64,000 nucleotides of DNA, taken from positions 148,751 to 212,750 of the forward strand of contig CAKRTQ010000002.1 of assembly GCA_934402395.1 (NCBI GenBank), in the 5' to 3' direction. A program made the translations under genes and the position numbers. Of the stretch, positions 52,183 through 60,630 are shown in pieces. Within the stretch, counting starts at the first letter, position 1. Each line of letters opens with the position of its first letter. This stretch comes from an uncultured Eubacteriales bacterium. GTDB lineage: Bacteria > Bacillota > Clostridia > Oscillospirales > CAG-272. A model generated the notes under the pieces. The model was not told the origin of the DNA. It ran no database searches and saw nothing but the letters and a program-made list of their open reading frames with translations.

Positions 52183-52941
52183 TTATATAATGTACTCAAA
52201 ATTTCTCATATGTCCCGCTATGATGCCGGCAAGCCGTCTGTGCCCATTGGGGTTCAGGTGCAGCCTGTCTGTTTCGGTATTCACAAAGAACTCCGCCGCG
52301 CTTTCATCAACGAGTGGTGAAAGTCCGCCCTCACGGTAAAGATCTATCAGCGGCGCCGACCAGATATCAGCCGCCTCGCGCACCGCATTCACATAATCCT
52401 CAAAAAATACACCGAGACTGTTGGCATAAAGCTCGCTGTACTGGATATTGTGATTGCCGAACGCGGCATATGCGCGGTGTATGGGTGTCATAAGGAAAAC
52501 TACAGCCGACGGATACATCTGCCTCAGATACGACATGACGCAGTTGAGCCGTCCGCGCACGGTCGTGCCGTCCATGCGGAAGTCACGCACACGCCGCTCC
52601 TCTACGCCGAGGGCATTTCCGTCATCATCGCGGAGTATCGTCACTGTTTCCCGCCGCTCGCGGAACCATTCGCCGAGCGGAATATTTCCGTAAAAATCAT
52701 TTGTTCCCGCAAATATGAACACAGCATCGACCGATGCGCCGTATGTCGCGTACATATGCTCAGCCTGCTTTCTGACGCCGGAAAGCTGCGCTCCGTTAAC
52801 TCCCATGCCGACAGCTTCGATACCGATCTCATCCGCAAGAAGATCAAGATATCTTTCACCGTGCACCACACCCACGCCGTCGGTGATAGAATCGCCGAGA
52901 AAGCAGACGCGTTTACCGCGCCATGATCCACGCTCCATCAT
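52183..52941 (-). CDS. SGNH/GDSL hydrolase
   Basis: A 252-residue esterase-fold protein with the GDSITDG block (Ser) near residue 17, a GVNGAQLSG block, the GTND block (Asn) near 80 and the C-terminal DRLHLN (Asp, His). No signal peptide is present, so it is probably cytosolic; deacetylation of sugars or lipids is typical of the family. The start is ATG 52941 or the next ATG, overlapping the GNAT stop by 4 bases. Confidence 0.85.
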   Translation of the reverse strand: MMERGSWRGKRVCFLGDSITDGVGVVHGERYLDLLADEIGIEAVGMGVNGAQLSGVRKQAEHMYATYGASVDAVFIFAGTNDFYGNIPLGEWFRERRETVTILRDDDGNALGVEERRVRDFRMDGTTVRGRLNCVMSYLRQMYPSAVVFLMTPIHRAYAAFGNHNIQYSELYANSLGVFFEDYVNAVREAADIWSAPLIDLYREGGLSPLVDESAAEFFVNTETDRLHLNPNGHRRLAGIIAGHMRNFEYII

Positions 52942-53471
52942 TGACCCTCCACGGGAAGCTCGTATGCCACACGGTGTTCTCCGTTTTTAAGATACACCAC
53001 GCCGCAACGTGTAAATCCCGTGCGTTCAAGCATACGTATCATGGGATAATTTCCGTGGTGCGTATCAATTCTGAGGCTGGCAATACCGTGCCCGGCGCAG
53101 TATTTTTTGAGATATTCGATAATGCAGTCACTTACACCCTTGCCGCGCGCATCTTTTGCCACGCAGAACCTGTGCAGAGCGATATACGGTCCTTCCGTTA
53201 GCCACGCTCCCTCAAATATACGGTCATATGTCGGATCGCCGGAGTCAATGGCAGCAAAAGTGCCGCAAAGCGCGCCGCTGTCCCGATCGCGCACGACATA
53301 GGATATCCCAGCCTCAATATCGCGCAGCACGACCTCGCGGTTCGGATATCCGTATTGCCACTGGTCGATCCCGAGTCTTCCTATGCTTTCGCGCGCTTCC
53401 TCTATTACCACCATTATATCATCGGTGTCGCGCAGAGTCGCTTTCTTTATCACAACGTTATCCTTTGTCAC
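52938..53471 (-). CDS. GNAT-family N-acetyltransferase
   Basis: A 177-residue acyltransferase; the acetyl-CoA-binding loop is RFCVAKDARGKGVSDCII near residue 100, and the following strand has LRIDTHHGNYPMIRMLERTGF. The substrate is unknown. It overlaps the lipoprotein gene by 14 bases and the SGNH gene by 4, so all belong to one operon. Confidence 0.87.
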   Translation of the reverse strand: MTKDNVVIKKATLRDTDDIMVVIEEARESIGRLGIDQWQYGYPNREVVLRDIEAGISYVVRDRDSGALCGTFAAIDSGDPTYDRIFEGAWLTEGPYIALHRFCVAKDARGKGVSDCIIEYLKKYCAGHGIASLRIDTHHGNYPMIRMLERTGFTRCGVVYLKNGEHRVAYELPVEGQ

Positions 53472-53838
53472 TTTGTCCTCCCTTGCCGCATACCGAGCAG
53501 GCTCTTTCCTTGCCAGCTTCGGTGGCGGCGGTTATATTCCCGGTTAAAATGTTTACTGATCTCTTAAGCGCCGGACATTCCCGGCTTATATGCCACACCT
53601 TGCCCGATCCGGTCCAGAAAAGCACCTCTGCACCGTTTTCATCGGTCAATGGCGTGTACCTGTCGGTAATCTCCGCTTCTTTTTCCGATACGGCTGCAAG
53701 GATCGACTCAAGCCCCTCGGGCGTCAGCGTCTCACCTGTGTAAAATCCCGGACCTTCCGCCGAATATGACGAGCAGGCTGTACCCGAAAGCAATATGCCG
53801 AGCGCAAGCAGCGCGGCGAGTAATTCCGATCTTCTCAT
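53458..53838 (-). CDS. small lipoprotein with a C-terminal Cys/His metal-site-like motif
   Basis: A 126-residue lipoprotein; the signal segment ends LLSGTAC (lipid cysteine at 22). The C-terminal half has VWHISRECPALKRSVNI and a closing ACSVCGKG. This His-Cys...Cys-x-x-Cys pattern is found at the ends of secreted nucleases and other clostridial surface proteins and probably binds zinc. The stop overlaps the GNAT start by 14 bases. Confidence 0.75.
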   Translation of the reverse strand: MRRSELLAALLALGILLSGTACSSYSAEGPGFYTGETLTPEGLESILAAVSEKEAEITDRYTPLTDENGAEVLFWTGSGKVWHISRECPALKRSVNILTGNITAATEAGKERACSVCGKGGQSDKG

Positions 53839-53843
53839 ACCGT

Positions 53844-54731
53844 TCAGCGCAAAAACTTTTCAAGCAGCCCCATTTTGTCGCTTGAATACTCATAAGCACC
53901 GCGATAATCAGCCATCGCGCTGCAGCACCGCTCAAGATCGGAAAACACAAAATACATCACCGGCGCCTCGACCGCCGTCTCGCCCGTGAGAAGAGAGCGA
54001 AGCTCAGAATAAGCTTCATGATAATTGCGCTTTCCTATTGCAATGCGCGCGCGTATATGCGCGGCATACTGACGTTCAGGATCTTCAACGCCTTCAAAAT
54101 ACATTTCGGCTATCGGCAGCCCCTTTTCTCCGTCAGCAAGAGCGCGCAGGACCGCGTAATATCTGCAAAACGGGTCCTGAAGTGCCTCCGGCGGCACATG
54201 AGCATTCGCATCGGGCAGTTCGGAGTAGATCGATGGTGAAATATCATGCATATAGGCAAGATATACGGATGCCATCGCGGATATTCCGCCGAGCGGGTAC
54301 ATTGACGCTTCTCTGTGCGCCGCAGATTCATCAAAAAGCGCAACGGCGTCATTCAGCTTTCCCGCGCTGAATTTTTCGCGCGCCAGGTAAAACGAGCAAA
54401 GGCAGGAAAGCGCGCTTATTTCATCATCGGAGCTGCCGAGCGACATACAGATATCACGGCATATACGGTAGTCGCCCGCAAGATATGCGCGTTTGATGTT
54501 CGGCATTGCGTTCATTTTTTTATAATAGAACTCATCGCCGTCTTCGGCAAGCAAAAAACCTGCCGGAACTCCCAGACGCGACGCAAGGTATGTCACCGTC
54601 GAAAGCGACGGCATTGCACTTCCGTTTTCGATGCATGAGAGCATGTTGCGTGTTATGCAGTCGCCTGCAAGCTCGCTTTGCGTCATCATTTTGGCGTTAC
54701 GGAGCGCGCGTATTCTTTCACCTATATTCAT
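53844..54731 (-). CDS. XRE-type regulator with TPR-like helical repeats
   Basis: A 295-residue protein. The N-terminal helix-turn-helix is IGERIRALRNAKMMTQSELAGDCITRNMLSCIENG, and the rest forms helical pairs like the TPR regulators of the Rgg/PlcR type. Those sense peptides; whether this one does is not shown. It overlaps the DivIVA-like gene by 4 bases and lies 5 bases before the small lipoprotein. Confidence 0.82.
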   Translation of the reverse strand: MNIGERIRALRNAKMMTQSELAGDCITRNMLSCIENGSAMPSLSTVTYLASRLGVPAGFLLAEDGDEFYYKKMNAMPNIKRAYLAGDYRICRDICMSLGSSDDEISALSCLCSFYLAREKFSAGKLNDAVALFDESAAHREASMYPLGGISAMASVYLAYMHDISPSIYSELPDANAHVPPEALQDPFCRYYAVLRALADGEKGLPIAEMYFEGVEDPERQYAAHIRARIAIGKRNYHEAYSELRSLLTGETAVEAPVMYFVFSDLERCCSAMADYRGAYEYSSDKMGLLEKFLR

Positions 54732-55744
54732 TTTCTGCGTCCGAAGCGGAACAGCCCTTCGCCCGCGCCGTCGCGCCGTCCCTTTTGCTGCGCTCTGTCG
54801 TGCGACTCCTGACGGCGTCCGGACTGTCTTTCTGTCCTGCGCTCGGTATTGCGGGACACAGTTGCGGTTCTGTCGCTTTGCACCGCCGGCTTTTCATTGG
54901 GGGCAGCAACGCCATCAGCCTTTTCAACGTTTGAACGGGCTTCGTCAAACTTCTTTTCGATCAGCTTTTCGATCTCCGCGCGGACGCTCTCGACACGAGC
55001 CACCGCATCAAGATTCTGGCTGTGCAGCTGCTCGCCTATCTTCCCCACGCCGCTCTCAGCCGCGCGCATATTTGCAAGTATGTCCTCAACGCTCTCGGCG
55101 GCTGCGCGGTTTATCATTTCGTATATTTCGGCAAGCTCGCCGCTCACCTGTTTTTTGGTTTCTTCAAGAGCCGCCGCGCCGCCGAGACGCGCCTCGCGTC
55201 TTATGACCTCAGCCTCGGTGCGTGCCGACTGTATCACATTGTCAGCTTCCGCTTCGGCTCCCGCCTGCGGAACTGTCAGCCGACGCGCTTCAAGTTCATC
55301 GTATGCTGCCGCACGGCGGCGCAGATCTGCCAGCTCATCGGCTCCGACAGCAGAACCTTTGGCGGCTGCCAGTGCGGTCCTGAGGCGTGAAAGCTCATCG
55401 TTCTGACGCGCAGCGAGCCCCTCGGCATCGGCGCGTCCCGCTTTTGCCGCGCGCAGCTCATCGCGCACCGCCGCCATATCGCGCGCCGCATTTGCACGCG
55501 CCTCGGAAATCTGACCTTCAAGTTCGGTTATCCTTTTCTGCGCGGACTTGGCAGCCTCCTCCAACCCGGATATCTTCATTTCATATACGTTCTTGTTTGT
55601 TTCAAGCTCAGCCTCAAGCCCCGTAATGCGACGCTCGGCTTCAGCCGTCTCCTCGGCATGGTGGGCATCGGCGGAAGCTATATACTCGTTTACATCTTTT
55701 TTGTTGTAGCCTGCCACAGCACTGCGGAACATTACTTTTTTCAT
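54728..55744 (-). CDS. DivIVA-like coiled-coil protein
   Basis: A 338-residue protein starting KKVMFRSAVAGYNKKDVNEYI, the short DivIVA/GpsB-type membrane-binding start, then a long coiled coil (about 25-275) rich in Glu, Ala and Arg, and a basic, low-complexity C-terminus. Such proteins localise to curved membranes and organise division or polar machinery. It is first in the operon with the XRE, lipoprotein, GNAT and SGNH genes. Confidence 0.8.
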   Translation of the reverse strand: MKKVMFRSAVAGYNKKDVNEYIASADAHHAEETAEAERRITGLEAELETNKNVYEMKISGLEEAAKSAQKRITELEGQISEARANAARDMAAVRDELRAAKAGRADAEGLAARQNDELSRLRTALAAAKGSAVGADELADLRRRAAAYDELEARRLTVPQAGAEAEADNVIQSARTEAEVIRREARLGGAAALEETKKQVSGELAEIYEMINRAAAESVEDILANMRAAESGVGKIGEQLHSQNLDAVARVESVRAEIEKLIEKKFDEARSNVEKADGVAAPNEKPAVQSDRTATVSRNTERRTERQSGRRQESHDRAQQKGRRDGAGEGLFRFGRRK

Positions 55745-55796
55745 ATCCGGTGATCCCTTTCAGATATTAAATATAATACGCATTCTATCACTCTAC

Positions 55797-55825
55797 ATTT
55801 TACCACAAAGTGCCCGACTAATCAA
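55797..55825 (-). promoter_or_regulatory. promoter of the DivIVA-like operon
   Basis: On the minus strand TTGATT (55820-55825), 17 bases, TAAAAT (55797-55802), about 50 bases before the start at 55744. Confidence 0.6.
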
Positions 55826-55906
55826 TTATTTTTTTGATTTTTCCGCAAAAAAACAGAAAAAATTCTCACTCCGCCATCAAAAAACGACAAAAGAGCACTT
55901 TTTTTG

Positions 55907-55944
55907 CCCGAACTATTTACCCGAACGTTTTTTTGGTGTATAAT
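55907..55944 (+). promoter_or_regulatory. xpt promoter overlapped by PurBox-like direct repeats
   Basis: TTTACC (55916-55921), 17 bases, TATAAT (55939-55944). CCCGAACTAT (55907-55916) and CCCGAACGTTT (55920-55930), two copies 13 bases apart, cover the -35 region. CCGAAC is the core of the PurR box of Firmicutes. Confidence 0.6.
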
Positions 55945-55995
55945 ATAGTATAATTAGCTAACGGCAAATTTATTGATCTGCTCCGGAGGTCTTGA

Positions 55996-56571
55996 ATGGA
56001 ACTTTTAAAAAAGATGATAAAAGAACGCGGTGAACTTCGTCCCGGCGGCGTTGTTATTGTATCGGGATTTCTCAATCACCGCATGGACACCAGGCTCATC
56101 GACAGCATCGGTGAGGAATTTTACCGAATATTCAAGGATGAAGCTCCCACCCTCATACTCACGGTGGAAGCATCGGGGATCGGAATCGCCTGTCTGACAG
56201 CCAGATATTTCGGCGTTGACGTTGTATTTGCAAAAAAATCGCAGTCAAAAAATCTGACCGGCAATACATATTCCTCTCTTGTACGCTCATTCACGCGCGG
56301 GACTGTTTTTGAGGTCCGCGTGGACAAGAGCTGCATCGCCCCCGGCGACCGCGTTCTTCTTATCGACGATTTCCTCGCCGACGGCGAGGCTCTGCGCGGA
56401 CTTATCGACATTGTGAATCAGGCGGGCGCAACCGTTGTCGGCGCGGGTATATGCATAGAAAAAGCCTTTCAACCCGGCGGTGAACGCATAAGAGCCATGA
56501 ATGTAAATCTGCACTCTCTTGCTCGTATAGGGCTTGATGACAACGGAGATATGATTCTGCTGGATGACTGA
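55996..56571 (+). CDS. xpt: xanthine phosphoribosyltransferase
   Basis: Salvages xanthine (and guanine) to the mononucleotide with PRPP. The 191-residue protein has the N-terminal hood GGVVIVSGFLNHRMD, the EASGIGIA block, FAKKSQSKNLTG and the PRPP loop VLLIDDFLADGEAL near 118. GGAGG lies 7 bases before the ATG. The leader is short and has no purine riboswitch. The next gene overlaps its end by 8 bases. Confidence 0.95.
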   Translation: MELLKKMIKERGELRPGGVVIVSGFLNHRMDTRLIDSIGEEFYRIFKDEAPTLILTVEASGIGIACLTARYFGVDVVFAKKSQSKNLTGNTYSSLVRSFTRGTVFEVRVDKSCIAPGDRVLLIDDFLADGEALRGLIDIVNQAGATVVGAGICIEKAFQPGGERIRAMNVNLHSLARIGLDDNGDMILLDD

Positions 56572-57289
56572 AGCTGAGAAATACAGGCTGCGGTCGGCGG
56601 CACTTTTCGATGAGTGGTCACGCCGGAGCGGCAGTGTTGACGCGGACGGAGCCTCCCCGGTCGGTATCGACCATTCGGCAGGTTCGTTCATACGCGACGG
56701 TGTTGTCTGCCCCGAGGAATGGTTTTCATCCGATGTGCGTCCGCTGTATCTGCTGAAGGAAGCTTACGGCAACGGCGACTGGGATCTCGGCGCAGACCAT
56801 CTTCTCACCTCGAAAAAAATAACCAAAAGCCGCATGTGGCAGCGCGTGTCGGAATGGACATACGGGATAATGCATACAACGGCTGAATACACGCCGCCGT
56901 ATGGAGCTCTGCCGGTATTTGACCGCTACGGGAACGAATACCTCAGAAAAATTGCCGTGATGAACATAAAAAAGAGCAACGGAAATTCCGGCTCTGATAT
57001 GTCGGAGATCATGGCTTATGCGGAGTTTGACCGTGAATACCTTCGGCGTCAGCTTGGTCTTTGCGACCCCACTGTCATTATCTGCGGCTATACGGCGAGC
57101 GCGCTTGACATCATCATGGGTGTAAAAATACGCAAGACGCAAAACAGGGATCAGCTGTACGGCATTACGCTCAACGGGCGCCGCGTGCCCGTGCTGGATT
57201 ACTGGCACCCCGCCAATCAGTACCCTGACATTATGAATTACTACGGACTCATGGGGATATATCGGAGATCACTCTGTATGCCGGAATAA
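56564..57289 (+). CDS. unrecognised protein, possibly uracil-DNA-glycosylase-like
   Basis: A 241-residue cytosolic protein translated with xpt (8-base overlap). The visible blocks are PLYLLKEAYGNGDWDLG, VMNIKKSNGNSGSD, PTVIICGYTASALDIIM and a C-terminal LDYWHPANQYP. The order of a strand with polar loop, a central hydrophobic strand and a final HPAN is that of the uracil-DNA-glycosylase superfamily, but no catalytic motif is certain. A role in base or nucleotide salvage is only suggested by xpt. Confidence 0.5.
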   Translation: MTEAEKYRLRSAALFDEWSRRSGSVDADGASPVGIDHSAGSFIRDGVVCPEEWFSSDVRPLYLLKEAYGNGDWDLGADHLLTSKKITKSRMWQRVSEWTYGIMHTTAEYTPPYGALPVFDRYGNEYLRKIAVMNIKKSNGNSGSDMSEIMAYAEFDREYLRRQLGLCDPTVIICGYTASALDIIMGVKIRKTQNRDQLYGITLNGRRVPVLDYWHPANQYPDIMNYYGLMGIYRRSLCMPE

Positions 57290-57420
57290 TCGGCGCTGTC
57301 GCCGGAGGTAAAAATGCTTTCCGTATTCGGATTTCAAAAAGGATGATGATAGACGTGCCGATTTATCGATAAGTTAATTTCGATTCTTGTTTTCGCTTCA
57401 TAATTATTTAAGCACAAAAA

Positions 57421-57450
57421 CGGAGCAAGTCCCGTAGAGGACTTGCTCCG
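57421..57450. terminator. hairpin terminator
   Basis: A perfect 12-base-pair stem (57421-57432 and 57439-57450). It lies between the convergent xpt unit and the GIY-YIG gene. Before it, at 57314, a ten-codon frame with a good GGAGG looks like a remnant only. Confidence 0.7.
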
Positions 57451-57501
57451 ATAAAATTATACTGTTTTTTGCGCTACAACAATTTGGACCGGCATTTTCC
57501 G

Positions 57502-58158
57502 TTATACCCCCAAACGTCGTCTTATGTCATTCAACCATTCACCATTGTATTTGAAATATCGCGGACCGGCAACGAACCTCTTACCACTTAATTTTGATGC
57601 CAACGCGGACAATGACGTGATATCTCCTTGATAACTTACGTGTTTTTCATCAACTACTGTGCACATAATTCCGGTCGCATTTGTCACGGTAAGGTAAAAC
57701 TCCAATTCAGCTCCGACGGGAATACCGCATTTTTCGAACGAAAACGGAGATAGTCTTTCCACACGTTCTTCTTTTATGTCCTCGGCAATTTCCTCGTCAC
57801 GTTTTTCGTCCGGATTCATCCGCACAAGCTTCAATTTATCTGCACAACCATGAATCTCAGCTATAGCCTCAAGAATTGCATATGCATCTTCGGGCGGCAT
57901 AGCATAAAATTCGCGAACCCGCTGTTTTCCATCGTTTTTTTCTATCGAGCGAAGGTTAGGGTTCAATTTATCAATAATCGAATGAATCTTTATATCAGAC
58001 AAACGCGAGTTGACCTCATAAGTGGCATAAACGCGAAATGCAAAAGGAATGCATTCGCTCCGGTTCAACTGCTGAAGCCTTTTTTCAATGTTATCTGCAT
58101 ATCCGATTTTTACGAACTCCGGGAACGACGGATTCGTCAATATGTAGATCACTCCCAT
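57502..58158 (-). CDS. GIY-YIG (MUG113/T5orf172-type) nuclease with a RAMA-like domain
   Basis: A 218-residue protein. Residues 1-110 form a GIY-YIG-type nuclease: GVIYILTNPSFPEFVKIGYAD, then EKRLQQLN and the arginine and glutamate positions. Residues 140-218 resemble RAMA (restriction adenine methylase associated): VDEKHVSYQGDITSLSALASKLSG, then FKYNGEWLNDIRR. The combination suggests a nuclease guided to modified or specific DNA. It has its own consensus promoter and is more AT-rich than the core genes; no methylase or partner is adjacent. Confidence 0.75.
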   Translation of the reverse strand: MGVIYILTNPSFPEFVKIGYADNIEKRLQQLNRSECIPFAFRVYATYEVNSRLSDIKIHSIIDKLNPNLRSIEKNDGKQRVREFYAMPPEDAYAILEAIAEIHGCADKLKLVRMNPDEKRDEEIAEDIKEERVERLSPFSFEKCGIPVGAELEFYLTVTNATGIMCTVVDEKHVSYQGDITSLSALASKLSGKRFVAGPRYFKYNGEWLNDIRRRLGV

Positions 58159-58261
58159 GCTATTCTCCTTTGGTTCAATTTAAACGATATAAGCCTGGAT
58201 CTTTATTATCAAAATTATACTGCCTGTGTAAATATAAAAGTGTTATACCTGTACTGCTATT

Positions 58262-58290
58262 ATTATATACTTATTTTCCAACAGTGTCAA
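58262..58290 (-). promoter_or_regulatory. promoter of the GIY-YIG gene
   Basis: On the minus strand TTGACA (58285-58290), 17 bases, TATAAT (58262-58267), about 100 bases before the start. Confidence 0.75.
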
Positions 58291-58464
58291 CACAAAAAGG
58301 TAATGTGATTTTACCTTTTTGTCAAAAAAAATAAAAACTTAAAATCAAGCAAAGCGGCTCGATTTTCGTATGTTCTTGTGCTATATTTATCACAACACAA
58401 ATTAAAGTAACAAAAAAGCAAAGCTGCCCAAAGCCGTGTGACAGCATCAATCGACATATAATCA
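58291..58464. other. AT-rich gene-free stretch
   Basis: No frame or stem of note was seen between the GIY-YIG promoter and the next terminator. Confidence 0.5.
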
Positions 58465-58500
58465 TGGAGCTGTTAAAAACATTGGTTTTTAACAGCTCCA
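58465..58500. terminator. terminator of the 58.6-kb lipoprotein gene
   Basis: TGGAGCTGTTAAAAAC (58465-58480) pairs with GTTTTTAACAGCTCCA (58485-58500), a 16-base-pair stem with a 4-base loop. It is a variant of the recurrent A-tract/T-tract family, without the ACTCA core. Confidence 0.75.
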
Positions 58501-58567
58501 TTTTTGTTATGCCGGAATCGACTTATCTGCTATTGATCGATTCCCGTTCTTACCGGTGCATCGGTAT

Positions 58568-59281
58568 CTATTGAAGCCCCGAAAATGACAAAGACGAAAA
58601 CCACTCCGCATTCCATACATCCGGATCGCTTTTTATTTCCACGAGCAGATCGCCGTAAACAAAGAAAGCACTGCTTCTGTTATCGGCCTTATATTCGATC
58701 ACCATAGCCGTGACATTGCGATCTTCAAGCTCTATTACACGGTCATATATTTTTTCGTGCTGTTTACCGGGGTTGTTGATATTCGGAGAATCCGGCGATA
58801 TCATTTTGATCACTCCAGAAGCGGTCGGGGCGTTTGGCGCTTTTATAATTTCGTCCGGCAGATAGGCCATCTTTATGTAAAAGTTCTCCCCTGCATTTGT
58901 TTTCGGATAAAAAAACACCCACGGAAGCCCGTAAGCTTCGGACGGAAAAACCGAAATTCCGGCATAGCCTTCTTTATTGCAGAGTTCTATCGCCTTGCCG
59001 TTTATATACGGAACGATAAAATTCTGCGACTTATATTTTTCGACAAAGACCCCGAAGTCGTCAATCGTTTCTTTTTTTGCACCTTTTTCCGAAAGCTCGG
59101 CGTACAGTTCTTTTTCTTTACTTATTGACTTTTTGAAATCGCCGAGCGAGGCATAACAAAAAGGATAAGCATACTCCGGCAATACATTGGCATCCGCAGG
59201 CTCGGGCGGAGCTTCGGCATTACCGCAGGCGCAAATATAAAGGCATAACAATATAACCACGATCGCAGCAAGCTTTTTCAT
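58568..59281 (-). CDS. lipoprotein of unknown function
   Basis: A 237-residue lipoprotein: the signal segment ends LYICAC with the modified cysteine at 19, followed by a Pro/Glu linker and an alpha/beta domain with WVFFYPKTNAGENFY and FFVYGDLLVEIKSD. GGAGGAGG lies 9 bases before the ATG at 59281. It is last in an apparent unit with an XRE regulator and a small protein. No family recognised. Confidence 0.7.
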   Translation of the reverse strand: MKKLAAIVVILLCLYICACGNAEAPPEPADANVLPEYAYPFCYASLGDFKKSISKEKELYAELSEKGAKKETIDDFGVFVEKYKSQNFIVPYINGKAIELCNKEGYAGISVFPSEAYGLPWVFFYPKTNAGENFYIKMAYLPDEIIKAPNAPTASGVIKMISPDSPNINNPGKQHEKIYDRVIELEDRNVTAMVIEYKADNRSSAFFVYGDLLVEIKSDPDVWNAEWFSSLSFSGLQ

Positions 59282-59336
59282 TAACTTTTTCCCTCCTCCG
59301 TCAGAGCGCAGCAAAAGCATTTTTTGTTCCGGTTTC

Positions 59337-59729
59337 TCACTCAGGTATCGTTACCGCACACTCTCTGTGACTTTTCAGTATTTCATTCAGGAAATATTCG
59401 ATATCGATCTTCCCGGCGGAGACCGCATCGACAACATACAGATCGCCGCAATAAATAAATTTCGCCTGAGCATGGTTTGCCCCATCGAATATTTCCGACA
59501 GGTGCACCGTCACGCCTTTTATTACTTTTGAAAGCCCCTGTTCCTCATATCCTCCGATATAGCTGTCGTCAACATTGTCTTTGTTGAATATAACATAGAA
59601 ATTCACTTTGACGGCGGTGCTTCCGCCGACGTACGTCCGACGCACCAGCAGCTGCAACGGTTGTTCAAAGATCGGTTCACCCGCACTGCTGTTCCGATAA
59701 GATATAGCCGGAATGAGGCTGCCTGTCAA
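59337..59729 (-). CDS. small protein of unknown function
   Basis: About 130 residues if the in-frame TTG at 59729 is the start, 17 bases after the XRE stop. The frame is open upstream to an ATG at 59828, but that start lies 82 bases inside the XRE gene and has no ribosome binding site. Blocks include LVRRTYVGGSTAVKVNFYV and YCGDLYVVDAVSAGKIDIEYFL. No signal peptide or family was recognised. The start remains uncertain. Confidence 0.55.
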   Translation of the reverse strand: MTGSLIPAISYRNSSAGEPIFEQPLQLLVRRTYVGGSTAVKVNFYVIFNKDNVDDSYIGGYEEQGLSKVIKGVTVHLSEIFDGANHAQAKFIYCGDLYVVDAVSAGKIDIEYFLNEILKSHRECAVTIPE

Positions 59730-59745
59730 AAGTTCGCAGTTTGAT

Positions 59746-60594
59746 TCAGTCTTGTTTGAAATACGGTTCCGTTCTTCCCCCGCTATAATATACAAAGTTC
59801 TCAGGTTTATTGATAATTTCTCTTGCAAAAATCAGCAAAGCAACAAATGACGGTGTCGGACGGAATTGATATACCGTTTTCACTTCATCGTCCATTTCGA
59901 TCTGAGACGATGAAACAAGATGATATTTTTTGAGTATTTTCAGTATTTCATCCGCTTTTTGGACATCTATGCCGAGATTTTTGACAAGCAGCATCGGCGT
60001 GAAGGCTTTATTCGTGTCGCGGTGATTCAGAAAAACACAGGCATTGAAAAAAGTTTTGTCTGACATGTCTTTGAAAAATGCGGGATAATCCACGCCCTTG
60101 AAGTAAGCGTCGTTTGTGCTGTGGGGATTTGGAACAAGCAAAAAGTATTGACTGCGATTGGCAATTCCCATGAGTGTAAAGCCATCGTTGCGCATAACCG
60201 ATGAATAGCGTTGATCGCTGCATCCGATTGCTTTTTCATAATCCTCAATACTGTCGTTGTCGGTATATTGGGGAAACGGCATAAGTGCGCGTTCTATGGC
60301 CCAGCAAAGATCGAAAGCGGTTTTGATCTTTTGATCATCCGGAATCTCGATTATCTTTTTCATCAGGGCAGATTGAAGATTGCCATCGGAAGCGTTTCTG
60401 TTAAAAAGACTGTCAATGGAAACAGAAAAGAAATCCGCAATTTTCGGCAGTAATTCAATATCCGGCACGCCGCCGTTCTCCCATTTTGATACAGCCTGCG
60501 CGCTGACACCGACGTATTTTGCGAGTTCTTCCTGCCTCGCGCCTTTTTCTTTGCGCAGTGACGCAATTTGTTTTCCTATCGCTTCAATACTCAT
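59746..60594 (-). CDS. XRE-type regulator with a C-terminal sensor-like region
   Basis: A 282-residue protein. The N-terminal helix-turn-helix has LRKEKGARQEELAKYVGVSAQAVSKWENG; a middle alpha/beta domain contains SQYFLLVPN and the C-terminal winged-helix-like part has LGIDVQKADEILKILKKYHLV and ends YYSGGRTEPYFK. The promoter has a 14-base tandem repeat on the start point. It is followed by the small protein and the lipoprotein, which it may control. Confidence 0.85.
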   Translation of the reverse strand: MSIEAIGKQIASLRKEKGARQEELAKYVGVSAQAVSKWENGGVPDIELLPKIADFFSVSIDSLFNRNASDGNLQSALMKKIIEIPDDQKIKTAFDLCWAIERALMPFPQYTDNDSIEDYEKAIGCSDQRYSSVMRNDGFTLMGIANRSQYFLLVPNPHSTNDAYFKGVDYPAFFKDMSDKTFFNACVFLNHRDTNKAFTPMLLVKNLGIDVQKADEILKILKKYHLVSSSQIEMDDEVKTVYQFRPTPSFVALLIFAREIINKPENFVYYSGGRTEPYFKQD

Positions 60595-60630
60595 ATAAAA
60601 ATCTCCTTTGATGTTCTTCGTTGAAAGCCG

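Noticed and set aside
55750..55990. Purine riboswitch before xpt
   Set aside because: The transcribed leader is only about 45 bases and lacks the three-way-junction loops of the guanine/adenine class.
57314..57347. Ten-codon frame with a good GGAGG after the xpt unit
   Set aside because: Too short to be called a gene; likely the truncated start of a lost gene.
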